Assembly: GCA_016795465.1 (NCBI GenBank)
Contig: JAEUHK010000009.1
Location: 1-43,178 of the forward strand
Length of the DNA stretch: 43,178 nucleotides
Source: Verrucomicrobiaceae bacterium
Lineage (GTDB): Bacteria; Verrucomicrobiota; Verrucomicrobiia; Verrucomicrobiales; Verrucomicrobiaceae
Direction of reading: 5' to 3'
The position numbers and the translations under genes were made by a program. Shown piece by piece: positions 32,795 through 41,058 of this stretch; position 1 is the first letter of the stretch; each line of letters begins with the position of its first letter. Below the pieces are notes generated by a model that was given only the letters and a program-made list of their open reading frames with translations, made no database searches and had not been told where the DNA came from.

Positions 32795-34651
32795 TCAAAA
32801 GCGCAGCCGGAATCCCGCGTAGGCACCCGTCCGCATGGACGGAAAGCCGAGAACCTCGGAGTAGCGTTCGCCGAGCATGTTTTCCACACGCGCGAAAATC
32901 TCGAGGTTCTTGCTGACTTCGTAGCTGGCAGTCAGGCGCAGGCGAAGGTAGTCCTCGACATCTCGCTGGGCGGCACCGAAGCCGTCCTCGCGATCGATCA
33001 CATACATACCGCCCAAGCCAAGGCGCAGTTTTGTGACCGGTTTGACCCAGGTCTCAGCGGTGATCATGTGTCGTGGGCGGCGCACAAGTCGTGTGCCAGC
33101 GGTGAGGTCATCAGCATCGAGGTAGGTGTACTGGGTGTTAAAGCCGAAGCTTTCGCAAGGCTGCCAGTTTAAAGCGGCCTCGAGGCCTTGGGTGCGGGCT
33201 TGATTGATCTGCTGCAAAGGCCCGAAGGGCGGCAGGAACACGATCAGGTTCTGGATGTCGTTGTGGAACCAAGTGAGGCTTAGGCTGGCCTTGTCTTTGG
33301 CAAAGGGATGCTCGATGCCGATTTCGAAGCCTTTGCTCAGCTCGGGCTTTATAAAGGTGGGATCGCCGAAGAGTGCTGCTTCACGATTTTGTGGGCTGGC
33401 TGGACCGAATGCAGTGCCGTAGTTGGCATGAACCACGGTTTGTGTCCAAGGCAGCTTCCAGCTCGTGCCAAGACGCCAGGTGGTTGAATCCTGGAAATCG
33501 GAATAGGCATCATGGCGGATGCTTCCAAGTAGATTCCATCCGGGAAGGATCTCCGCTTGCGATTGGAGGAAGACAGCCCAGTTGGTCTCTGCCTGATCGA
33601 CATCGTAGCCCTCAAGTGGGAAGGCATTGTCACTGCTGCGTGAATAGCCGTTGTCCTGCAGCCATGCTCCAGCGGTGATGGTCCACGAATCGGCGGCCTG
33701 GAACACGCTTTGGTATTCCAGGAAGTGATTGCGGGAGGTGCTTCGGTTATTGATGCCGAAGTTGGGGGTGAAGTTCGACGCGACCTGGCGGAAATTGCCA
33801 AACTGATAGGTCAAGGTCTGATTCCATCGCTCCGTCGTCTGCCACACGAGACGGGGCGAGATGCTCCAGAACTCGGTGAGGAGATGATCATCAGGATCAT
33901 TGGCTGCGATGCTGCCTGGCACGCCCACGTCGGCATTGTAGTAACGCAGATCGAGGTCAAACCGGAGCGTGTCAGCAAGCTGGATGCCGAAGTTACCAGC
34001 GACATTGATGAGCTGCATCTGGCTGTTGATGCGATAGCCCTGGGTATCTTGGCGGCTGAGATCGAGGCTCCAATCGTAGATGCCGTGTGAACCACGCGTG
34101 CCGAGACTTTCACGCGAGGTGCCAAAGCTGCCCCCTTCCCATGAGAGCGTGTTCTCGGCTTTTTTCAGTCCTCGTCCCCGGCGGGTGATGATGTTAATGA
34201 CGCCGCCGAGCGTCTTTCCGCCGTAGAGACTGGCTGCTGGACCACGAAGCACTTCGATGCGCTCCACGTTGTCCAGAGACATCGTCTCGATGTTGTAGAG
34301 GCCGGCGAGATTAGCCGGAATGGGGCGACCATCGATGACCACGAGCGTCTGATCACTATTCGTGCCCCGGAGGAAGAGGCCATTCACGGAACCAGGCGTG
34401 CCACGATCTGCGATCGTGAGGCCGGGGACCTGCCGGAGGGCATCGGGAAGAAGGGTGAGCTGATCTTGCTCGATCTTTTTTCGGTCGATGACCGTGACCG
34501 TGCTGGCAGTGCGCCAGCGTTCGGTTTCCGTTTTGGTGGCAGTGACGACGCGTTCCGTCAGTTCGACGGCTTTTTGAGGTTCAGCAGCCGAGAGGCCGCC
34601 GAGGGTGAAAAAGAGCGCAAAGGCCCTTCCTCGCAGTTTTGGGAGGTACAT
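32795..34651 (-). CDS. btuB: TonB-dependent outer-membrane receptor, BtuB-like
   Basis: A 618-residue receptor. ATG 34651 is chosen because it begins a signal peptide (MYLPKLRGRAFALFFTLGGLSA) and because the upstream frame is riboswitch. A TonB-box-like ERVVTATKTE near residue 33 is followed by the plug domain (DALRQVPGLTIADRG, LFLRGTNSDQTLVVIDG, VERIEVLRGPAASLYGG, GVINIIT). A 22-strand barrel ends in the aromatic TGAYAGFRLRF with terminal Phe. The size and the ATRTE-like start fit the BtuB group, and the cobalamin riboswitch directly upstream supports corrinoid as the substrate. Energy would come from a TonB system; the tol-type cluster nearby is not proven to supply it. Confidence 0.88.
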   Translation of the reverse strand: MYLPKLRGRAFALFFTLGGLSAAEPQKAVELTERVVTATKTETERWRTASTVTVIDRKKIEQDQLTLLPDALRQVPGLTIADRGTPGSVNGLFLRGTNSDQTLVVIDGRPIPANLAGLYNIETMSLDNVERIEVLRGPAASLYGGKTLGGVINIITRRGRGLKKAENTLSWEGGSFGTSRESLGTRGSHGIYDWSLDLSRQDTQGYRINSQMQLINVAGNFGIQLADTLRFDLDLRYYNADVGVPGSIAANDPDDHLLTEFWSISPRLVWQTTERWNQTLTYQFGNFRQVASNFTPNFGINNRSTSRNHFLEYQSVFQAADSWTITAGAWLQDNGYSRSSDNAFPLEGYDVDQAETNWAVFLQSQAEILPGWNLLGSIRHDAYSDFQDSTTWRLGTSWKLPWTQTVVHANYGTAFGPASPQNREAALFGDPTFIKPELSKGFEIGIEHPFAKDKASLSLTWFHNDIQNLIVFLPPFGPLQQINQARTQGLEAALNWQPCESFGFNTQYTYLDADDLTAGTRLVRRPRHMITAETWVKPVTKLRLGLGGMYVIDREDGFGAAQRDVEDYLRLRLTASYEVSKNLEIFARVENMLGERYSEVLGFPSMRTGAYAGFRLRF

Positions 34652-34682
34652 GTGGTTTTGGGGTTCATTGGTTCGATGAAAG

Positions 34683-34866
34683 CTTCGCAGAGAGATGTTC
34701 GGACTCCGGGTTTCCTGGCGGTTTTTGCCGCCTTCCTCGCCTCCGCCTTCACCAAGGATTGCTCCCGATTGGCTTTGCTCCGTGGTTTCCCACGAATGGA
34801 GGTCTGTGACCCGATACCGCAGCGCCACTGTGGCCGGTTCTCACGGCCTTCCCTGCATCTGCGAAG
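34683..34866 (-). ncRNA. Cobalamin riboswitch upstream of the TonB-dependent receptor
   Basis: In the 34652-34987 gap the minus strand carries a cobalamin aptamer. Outer stem P1 pairs CTTCGCAGA (34866-34858) with TCTGCGAAG (34691-34683), a perfect 9-bp stem. The 5' core has GGGAAGG then CGTGAGAACCGG and CACAGTGGCGCTGCGGTA, the usual order of the conserved core. The 3' part has GGAAGGCGGC and CCCGGAGTCCGAACA, corresponding to the B12-box region, although the box itself is divergent from AGYCMGGAGACCTGCC. The 31-base gap to ATG 34651 contains a ribosome-site candidate, GGGAGG, so control may be at translation start. The rest of the gap (34867-34987) shows nothing else. Confidence 0.83.
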
Positions 34867-34987
34867 ATAAAGAAAACGCGGGGAGATGATCCTCGCGCCA
34901 TGCTGTGGCCATAACGTGGCAACGCGGAATGGTCAACGAACGGTTGCGATGCAAGGCCCCGCGGCCTGCGGCGTTCTTTCCGCCCCT

Positions 34988-35539
34988 ATGAAACTCCTCA
35001 CCCTCGCCACCACACTCCTTGCCGCGGCCGCCCTCAGCGCCGCGGACGCGCCCAAGTCGGTCTATGATGTTCCGTTGAAGGACATCGACGGCAAAGAAAC
35101 CTCCCTCAAAGCCTATCAGGGAAAGGTCATGCTCATCGTCAATGTGGCCTCGAAGTGCGGCAACACGCCGCAATACACCCAGCTCGAGCAGTTGAACAAA
35201 GAGTTCTCCAAGCACGGTCTCGCTGTCCTCGGATTTCCCTGCAATGACTTCGGCAAGCAGGAGCCCGGCTCGAATGAAGAGATCAAAGAATTCTGCTCCA
35301 CGAAGTACAAGGTCAGCTTCCCAATGTTCGACAAGGTCGTGTGCAAAGGCCCCGAGAAGAGCCCGATCTATCAGGTGCTCAGCGGCCCTGACTCACCCTT
35401 CCCGGGCGATGTGAAGTGGAACTTCGGCAAGTTCCTCGTCGGCAAGGACGGCAAGATTCTCAAGCGCTTCGAGCCCAAGGTGAAGCCCGATGCTCCTGAG
35501 GTCATCGAGGCCATCAAAGAGGCTCTCGCCGCGAAGTAA
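34988..35539 (+). CDS. Glutathione peroxidase-family thiol peroxidase with signal peptide
   Basis: A 183-residue protein from ATG 34988, beginning with a signal peptide (MKLLTLATTLLAAAALSAA). The GPx fold shows the catalytic set Cys57 (NVASKCGNT), Gln91 (GFPCNDFGKQEPGS), Trp144 and Asn145 (DVKWNFGKFLV). It has Cys, not selenocysteine, and a second Cys at 85 in the GFPCN motif; bacterial Cys-GPx enzymes normally use thioredoxin. Export to the periplasm is less common for this family, and its reductant there is unknown. Transcription ends at a strong hairpin at 35563-35593. Confidence 0.93.
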   Translation: MKLLTLATTLLAAAALSAADAPKSVYDVPLKDIDGKETSLKAYQGKVMLIVNVASKCGNTPQYTQLEQLNKEFSKHGLAVLGFPCNDFGKQEPGSNEEIKEFCSTKYKVSFPMFDKVVCKGPEKSPIYQVLSGPDSPFPGDVKWNFGKFLVGKDGKILKRFEPKVKPDAPEVIEAIKEALAAK

Positions 35540-35562
35540 GGCACCAACTTCCATTCCAAACG

Positions 35563-35593
35563 AAAAGGGCCGGATCACATCCGGCCCTTTTTT
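35563..35593. terminator. Intrinsic terminator between convergent genes
   Basis: A 13-bp perfect stem (35563-35575 with 35579-35591), GC-rich core GGGCCGGAT, three-base loop CAC, followed by six T on the plus strand. A-runs on the other flank let it work for the minus-strand operon as well. It separates the glutathione peroxidase gene from the binding-protein gene. Confidence 0.92.
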
Positions 35594-35608
35594 GTGCTCT
35601 GATTCTCT

Positions 35609-37135
35609 TCACTTCTGCTTCAGCCACTCCGGCAGCTCGATCTTGTCGCTTTGGATGGGATTCAAATTAGGGCTCCAGGTGAAGCCCGCCTGCTCGAAGG
35701 ACTCGCGGTTCTTCAGCAGGAAGGCGAGGAGTCGCTGACCGAGCATGCGGTGCGGGCTGTCCTGACGAACGGCGAAGGGCTGGATGGCCTTGGCCTTGTC
35801 GGCGGGAAGCTTGACGGCATCCAGATGATCCTTCTGCGGCATGATGTTGTTCAGATACACGACCGCGGCGTCGAGCGAACCGGTGCGAAGCTGGTTCACC
35901 AGCAGATCACCGGTCGGCGACTGTGCGGAGGCATTCTTGCTCACGGCATCGTAAAGGTTCATCGACTTCAGCATGGCCTGCGTGAGGTAGCCGAGTGTGG
36001 ACTGCTCCGCGTTGCAAATGCCGACCTTGAGGCCTTCGCGTGCCAGATCCGCCAGTGTGTGAATGCCCTTCGGATTGCCCTTCGGCACCGCGATGACGAT
36101 CTCGGCCTCGGTGAGCAGCACGGCCTCGGGGAATTGCTTGGCCACCGGCGGGACGAAGCAGATGTCGCAGGCGTAATAGACATCGGGATACTTCGGGTTC
36201 GTTGTGTCGCCCATCGTCTTCATGGCGGCGCAGAGGATGCCGCAGCCGTTGAAGGTGGTGGTGACGCTGATGCCCTCGCGGGCGGCGAACTTCTTCAACA
36301 ACCCTTCGATGGCCAAACGGTTCACGCCGCCCGAATAGAGGATCAAATCGGGCCGCAGAGACCACGCATCGCCCTTCACCGCTTCAAATCGATGTTTCGC
36401 AAAGGTCGCCGCGCCTTTCTCCGGTGCATTGAGATAGCGTGCGAAGCGTAACGCGGCGGCCGAATCCTTCGCGGACGCCAGGACGGCAGCCGTAGCATGC
36501 TCTTTGTGCGCGGAAAGCTCCGGCACTTCGACGGCTTCGAGCTTGTCGTATTGCGGCACGGTGCTGTCCCAGATGATGGCGGCATCCACGCTGCCGAGCG
36601 CGAGATCCGCGGCCACGTCCATGACGGTGGGTTTCATCACCGCGGCCTTCGCGGCGAGTGCGTCCCACTTCGCGCCGAGGATCTTCTTGGTGACTTTTGA
36701 GACGCTGGCGGCCTCGGGATTGGCGAGCGCCACCTTCACATCGCCAGAGAGAAGGCTGTCGATGCTGCTCAGCTTCTTCGGATTGCCTTTGGCCACGGCG
36801 ATGACCGGCCACTGCTGCACGAGGCGCAGTTCTTCGCGTGTGAGGTCCTGCTTCTTGGCATCCGCCAGCGCTCCATCATCGGCGGCAATGAAAAGATCGC
36901 CCTGCTTCGCCACGCGGAGCTGGGTTAGAAGCGTGCTCGTGCCGCCAAACTGGAGCTGCACCGGCGTGCCGGTTTCCTTTTGATACGCCGCCGCGATTTC
37001 CTCGACCGGCTTCTTCAGCCCCGCCGCACAAAACACCGTCAACGGAGCCTTCGAAGGCGCGGAAGGCTTTGTGGCAAGCCAAAGTAACACCGCAGCAGCG
37101 GTGAGAAGGACAAGAACGATGATTTTGCGCGTCAT
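35609..37135 (-). CDS. Tandem-duplicated molybdate-type (ModA-like) substrate-binding protein
   Basis: A 508-residue protein with an N-terminal signal or anchor helix (residues 4-22). It contains two type-2 periplasmic binding domains in a row. Domain 1 (about 30-260) has LTVFCAAGLKKPVEEIAAAYQKETG, FGGTSTLLTQL and DLFIAADD. Domain 2 (about 263-490) repeats the pattern with LILYSGGVNRLAIEGLLKKFAAREG, TTTFNGCGILCAAMK, ACDICFVPP and EIVIAVPKGNPKGI. The second copy has extra Cys residues (GCGILC, CDIC). ModA-like proteins bind oxyanions such as molybdate or tungstate and normally deliver to ModBC, but no permease or ATPase gene is in the operon. The fusion could bind two ligands or act as a sensor. 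Confidence 0.85.
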   Translation of the reverse strand: MTRKIIVLVLLTAAAVLLWLATKPSAPSKAPLTVFCAAGLKKPVEEIAAAYQKETGTPVQLQFGGTSTLLTQLRVAKQGDLFIAADDGALADAKKQDLTREELRLVQQWPVIAVAKGNPKKLSSIDSLLSGDVKVALANPEAASVSKVTKKILGAKWDALAAKAAVMKPTVMDVAADLALGSVDAAIIWDSTVPQYDKLEAVEVPELSAHKEHATAAVLASAKDSAAALRFARYLNAPEKGAATFAKHRFEAVKGDAWSLRPDLILYSGGVNRLAIEGLLKKFAAREGISVTTTFNGCGILCAAMKTMGDTTNPKYPDVYYACDICFVPPVAKQFPEAVLLTEAEIVIAVPKGNPKGIHTLADLAREGLKVGICNAEQSTLGYLTQAMLKSMNLYDAVSKNASAQSPTGDLLVNQLRTGSLDAAVVYLNNIMPQKDHLDAVKLPADKAKAIQPFAVRQDSPHRMLGQRLLAFLLKNRESFEQAGFTWSPNLNPIQSDKIELPEWLKQK

Positions 37136-37153
37136 GGAGCTGATGAAAACGAC

Positions 37154-38659
37154 TCAAGGCGACCATTCTTCCTCGAAGTAATGGACGAGAGCCTGGTTGC
37201 TAAGGTGGTTGGTTTCAGTGGCGATGCGTGCCATGTCCGGCGGGAAGCGTGGAAGCTGGGCGAGCGTCTCCTCATTGATGAAACGCAGGTCTTTCGGCAG
37301 GTCGGCGGGTGCGCTGAGAGGCTTGTTCGAGGCGAGGATGAAGCCCCATTCGCCAAAGCTGGGCACAAAAGTGTGGTAAGGCTCTGTCTGGAGGCCGCTG
37401 GCTCGCAGCGTGGCATCGACACACCAGAAGGATTTCCTCGCGACGAAGGGCGAGGTGCTTTGCACGACGACGGCCGCGTCCTCACTCATGCTGCGGCGGA
37501 GACGATGGTAAAAGGTGGTGGTGTAGAGCTTGCCGAGGGAGAAGTTCGATGGATCGGGGAAGTCGATGATGACAAAGTCGAAGGGGCCTCGCGGCTCGCC
37601 GAGCCAGATGAAGGCATCGGCGTTCTCGACCTTCACGCGTGGGCTGTTGAGGGCGTTTTGATTGTGCGGCGTGAGCAGTTCGTTTGTTGAGAACAGCCGC
37701 GTCATGGCGGGATCGAGGTCCACGAGCGTGATGCTCTCGATGCGCGGATAGCGCAGCACCTCGCGGGCGGCCAAACCATCGCCGCCGCCGAGGATGAGCA
37801 CCTTTTTGGCCTGCGGGAGTCGCGAGAGGCCGGGATGCACGAGAGCCTCGTGATAGCGATATTCGTCCTTCGTGCTGAATTGCAGGTTGCTGTTGAGGTA
37901 GAGGCGCAGCTCGTGCTTCGACGCGGTGAGCACGATGCGCTGGTAAGGCGTCGATTCGGCATAAATGACCGGATCTGGAAAGGCGGCCACCTCGCCCCAA
38001 CGCGTGATCTTTTCGCCAGAAAGCAGGCCTGCGATCAAAACGGCCGAAACAAGGCCTCCGGTGAGCCACAGGCCCGTTTTTTGAGGCAGCTCATGCCGCA
38101 GCATGCGCAGCGCCAGCAGACCGACAGAGGCATTGATGAGCCCGAAAAGGAACGCGGACCTCACGAGGCCCAAGTGTGGCATCAAAACGAGCGGAAACAG
38201 CAGCGATGCCAGCAAGGCGCCGATGTAGTCAAAGCTGAAAACATTCGAAACGAGGTCCTTGAAGGCAAAACGGCCCTCCAGCACGCGCAGCAGTAGCGGG
38301 ATCTCCACTCCCACGAGGGCGCCGATGAGAAAAACGATGCTGTAGAGCGGGATGCGGAAGGACACGCTCCATCCAAACAGCAGGAACAGCAGCGCCGCCG
38401 AGCATCCACCGAGCAGCGCGATCATGAACTCCACGCGAATGAAGGTGGCGATGAGGTTCCCGGTGAAGAACCGCGAGAACCACGAGCCCACACCCATCGC
38501 AAAGAGATACACGCCGATGACCGTGGAGAACTGCGTCACCGAATCGCCAAGCAGGTAACTGGCCAGCGTCCCCGCGATCAGCTCATACACCAGCCCGCAC
38601 GTCGCGATGGCGAAGACGGAGAGGAGCAGGAGCCAGGGCTTGGGCTGTGCAGGCGTCAT
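37154..38659 (-). CDS. Membrane-bound spermidine synthase-like (polyamine aminopropyltransferase) protein
   Basis: This 501-residue protein starts at ATG 38659, overlapping the stop of the MlrC-like gene by 4 bases (ATGA). The N-terminal half has about seven TM helices (LLLLSVFAIATCGLVYELIAG, GVYLFAMGVGSWFSRF). The C-terminal half is a spermidine synthase-type methyltransferase fold with VLILGGGDGLAAREVLRYP near 286, the acidic LVDLDP, and DFVIIDFPDPSNFSLGKLYT near 365. The D-x-P-DP motif and GGGDG match aminopropyltransferases. This membrane-fused version is widespread but its substrate is not established. An 18-base gap separates it from the binding-protein gene. Confidence 0.9.
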   Translation of the reverse strand: MTPAQPKPWLLLLSVFAIATCGLVYELIAGTLASYLLGDSVTQFSTVIGVYLFAMGVGSWFSRFFTGNLIATFIRVEFMIALLGGCSAALLFLLFGWSVSFRIPLYSIVFLIGALVGVEIPLLLRVLEGRFAFKDLVSNVFSFDYIGALLASLLFPLVLMPHLGLVRSAFLFGLINASVGLLALRMLRHELPQKTGLWLTGGLVSAVLIAGLLSGEKITRWGEVAAFPDPVIYAESTPYQRIVLTASKHELRLYLNSNLQFSTKDEYRYHEALVHPGLSRLPQAKKVLILGGGDGLAAREVLRYPRIESITLVDLDPAMTRLFSTNELLTPHNQNALNSPRVKVENADAFIWLGEPRGPFDFVIIDFPDPSNFSLGKLYTTTFYHRLRRSMSEDAAVVVQSTSPFVARKSFWCVDATLRASGLQTEPYHTFVPSFGEWGFILASNKPLSAPADLPKDLRFINEETLAQLPRFPPDMARIATETNHLSNQALVHYFEEEWSP

Positions 38660-40074
38660 AGGCGTGCGTGTCGATACGGCAGCGTCTTTAGATTGCTGCT
38701 GCACGGTCCCGGCGTGTCCACCCAGAGCATGCGGGCGGCGATTTTGTCGTAGGCGCGACGGTGGGCGACGGCGGCTTTGACGGCGACGACGCTCATGTTT
38801 TCCACCGCGATGCCCTGGCTGTGCCATTGACCGAGGTCGAAGGGTGGTGTCTTCACGCTGGTGATGAGGATGGTGAGGCCTGCGTGCTTCACGACGGCGC
38901 ATCGGCCCATGTCGAAGACATCGCCGCACATGCTGGCGAGGTGGCTGTTCTTGTCTTCAAGCTCAAAACGGCCGTCGTTGAGGGGCACGAGCTCCACGTC
39001 GAGCTCGACGGGACCTTCATCGAGGCGTGAACCTTTTCCGCCGAGGCGGATGCGGCGTTCGCCAGCTTCAAGAGCACGCACAGCCTCCGGATCGGCGATG
39101 CAGATGGCGGCGTTTCCGATGCGATGACGCAAAAGCGCCCGCAGCAGGCCGGTGCAATCACCCGGCGCACCACCACCGATGTTGTCCGAAGGCTCGACGA
39201 GCACGGTGAGGCCGGAGGGCAGGGGATTGAGCTTGGCGAGCACCTCATCGGCGGGAGGATCGGTGACGAGGCCGAGGTGGTTTAGTTCATGCGCCTTGGT
39301 CTCAAGCTGCGCGAGCTGCGGATAGGCATTGCCAGTCGTGCAGGCCACGAAGCTCACGCCGGTGTCCGGTGTGTCGGCAAAGCTGAAGCCAGCGACGACA
39401 TTCATCGCCCACAGCGTCTCATCGGCGGTTTCCAACTGTCGCGCGAGCGCTTCGAGGCTCTGCATCGGATCGGTGGCTGTGCCTGTGCCGGTGGGCGGCC
39501 AGATGAGGCCGGGCTGCTTGAATTGCATCCGCGGGCGCTGACCAGTGCTGAAGTAGCGCATCAGAAGTCGGGCAGCAATGACCGCGGCCTCTCGTGCATC
39601 GGTGTGCGGGTTCTCGCGGTAGCCCACAAGGCAGTCGGCGAGCGCGGCCATCTTGTGTGAAAAGTTCGCGTGGAGGTCAAAGACGCCAAAGATAGGCACC
39701 AGCGTGATGGCGCGGATGCGATGGAGGATCTCGCCTTCGACATCGAGAATGGTCTGCGAGGTCATCGCGCCATGCAGGACGAGGTAAATGGCATCAAAGT
39801 GGTCTTTGCGGACCAGCGGAGCCAGATCGTTCCAAAACTGGTGAATGACCTCGTCAGTCACCGTGGCGGAGGGTTGGGCGCGATAGTCCACACCTGGGAT
39901 GATGTGCCAGTGGTTGTCCGCGGCGAATTCGAGCACACCACCGAGCGGCGAGGCATCGCCCTTGCTCGCGAGAAGCTCCTCACCGTGCCGGATCTGAAAA
40001 TCGGACAGCGTCGTGACGCCATCGAGGAAGGTGTGAGTCTCGTGGAAGAGACCGGCGAGTAGAATGCGTGGCAT
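38656..40074 (-). CDS. M81-family metallopeptidase (microcystinase C/MlrC-like)
   Basis: A 472-residue protein matching the MlrC family along its length: MPRILLAGLFHETHTF at the start, AIYLVLHGAMTS, FGVFDLHANFSHKM, LVGYRENPHTDAREA, VEPSDNIGGGAPGDCTGLLRALL, and ITSVKTPPFD near the end. His residues in FHETHT, LHG, DLHAN and NPHTD are candidate zinc ligands. MlrC degrades linear microcystin in sphingomonads, but most members are of unknown substrate and occur in bacteria that never meet microcystin, so a general D-amino-acid or cyclic-peptide amidase role is as likely. It is 6 bases downstream of the L,D-transpeptidase gene. Confidence 0.9.
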   Translation of the reverse strand: MPRILLAGLFHETHTFLDGVTTLSDFQIRHGEELLASKGDASPLGGVLEFAADNHWHIIPGVDYRAQPSATVTDEVIHQFWNDLAPLVRKDHFDAIYLVLHGAMTSQTILDVEGEILHRIRAITLVPIFGVFDLHANFSHKMAALADCLVGYRENPHTDAREAAVIAARLLMRYFSTGQRPRMQFKQPGLIWPPTGTGTATDPMQSLEALARQLETADETLWAMNVVAGFSFADTPDTGVSFVACTTGNAYPQLAQLETKAHELNHLGLVTDPPADEVLAKLNPLPSGLTVLVEPSDNIGGGAPGDCTGLLRALLRHRIGNAAICIADPEAVRALEAGERRIRLGGKGSRLDEGPVELDVELVPLNDGRFELEDKNSHLASMCGDVFDMGRCAVVKHAGLTILITSVKTPPFDLGQWHSQGIAVENMSVVAVKAAVAHRRAYDKIAARMLWVDTPGPCSSNLKTLPYRHARL

Positions 40075-40080
40075 GAGACA

Positions 40081-41046
40081 CTAACGGACGATGACCTTCG
40101 ATCCTGGCCGGATAAGTGTCGGGAGCCGGATGGCATCCCAGTTTGCCAGGCGCACGCATCCGGCGCTGCGGGTGCGGCCGATGGTTCGCGGCAAAGCGGT
40201 GCCGTGCAGGCCGATGCCGCTTTTGCTCAAGCCGCACCAGATGATGCCGATGGGGCTGTTCGGCCCTGGCGGGAGCTGGTGGGCTTCCTCGCCGCGCACG
40301 CCTTCTTCAAGGAACTGCTTGTCATAGCGGAAGCTAGGCGTGGTCATCATCGTCTGCACCTTCCACGAGCCCACGGGGATGAATTGCGGCTTCCCCGGCG
40401 TGATGGGAAATGCCGCCACCATCATCTCATCGGAGGTGTACACCGCCGCCATGCGCTCGGTGGTATCCACGACGATGATGTGCGTGCTCAGCGTCTTGTC
40501 CTCCTTGAAGGCCTGCATGGGCTTCACGTCCTCGATTTTGAAGGAGCGGACATTTGGAACGACGATCACGCTGCCAGCCTTCATCGTGTCGATGTTCTTC
40601 CCGGGGTTCATCTTGGCGAGGAAGGTCTCGTCGGTGTGGAAACGCTCCGCCACGAGCTCCGAGAGGCTGCGGTAGGCCATGTAGGGAAACTCGGCCTGCT
40701 CCGCGGGATCTTCCGGCAGGTCCTTGTTGATGAATTTGAAGAGATCCTCGCGCACTTTGAAGGCGGCGAAGATCACCGGCACCTCCTGCTCGGCCGCGGC
40801 CTGCACGGCGGACCAATCGTAGAGATTGCTGTGGCCGTGGGCGAAGTTGTAGTTCACCACCGCCTTGTAAGTGAACTCGCCGATGGCTCCATCGAGCTTG
40901 CCGGGGCCGAAGAGGTTTTTGTCGAGGAAGATCTGGATGCGCAGGACGGTATCGCGATCCTTGGGCACGGAGGGATCGTTCTTCGCCGGACCGGTGTCCT
41001 GGGCAAAAGCGAGCGTGGTGAGGAAAAAAAAGGCCAGCTGGCGCAT
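40081..41046 (-). CDS. L,D-transpeptidase (YkuD domain)
   Basis: This 321-residue secreted protein has a short signal peptide (MRQLAFFFLTTLAFA), a peptidoglycan-binding-like N-terminal segment (about 30-70), a LysM-like stretch near AGSVIVVPN, and a YkuD catalytic domain (about 190-321). Its active-site motif is HGTALPRTIGRTRSAGCVRL, with the nucleophile Cys in SAGCVRL. It crosslinks peptidoglycan 3-3 or attaches proteins to the wall. It lies 12 bases downstream of the protease/SirB1 gene and 6 bases upstream of the MlrC-like gene, so the operon combines wall and peptide metabolism. Confidence 0.92.
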   Translation of the reverse strand: MRQLAFFFLTTLAFAQDTGPAKNDPSVPKDRDTVLRIQIFLDKNLFGPGKLDGAIGEFTYKAVVNYNFAHGHSNLYDWSAVQAAAEQEVPVIFAAFKVREDLFKFINKDLPEDPAEQAEFPYMAYRSLSELVAERFHTDETFLAKMNPGKNIDTMKAGSVIVVPNVRSFKIEDVKPMQAFKEDKTLSTHIIVVDTTERMAAVYTSDEMMVAAFPITPGKPQFIPVGSWKVQTMMTTPSFRYDKQFLEEGVRGEEAHQLPPGPNSPIGIIWCGLSKSGIGLHGTALPRTIGRTRSAGCVRLANWDAIRLPTLIRPGSKVIVR

Positions 41047-41058
41047 GTCGTGAGGAGA

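Noticed and set aside
34652..34828. A longer N-terminus for the TonB-dependent receptor
   Set aside because: The extension would translate the 3' half of the cobalamin riboswitch and precede the signal peptide that starts at 34651.
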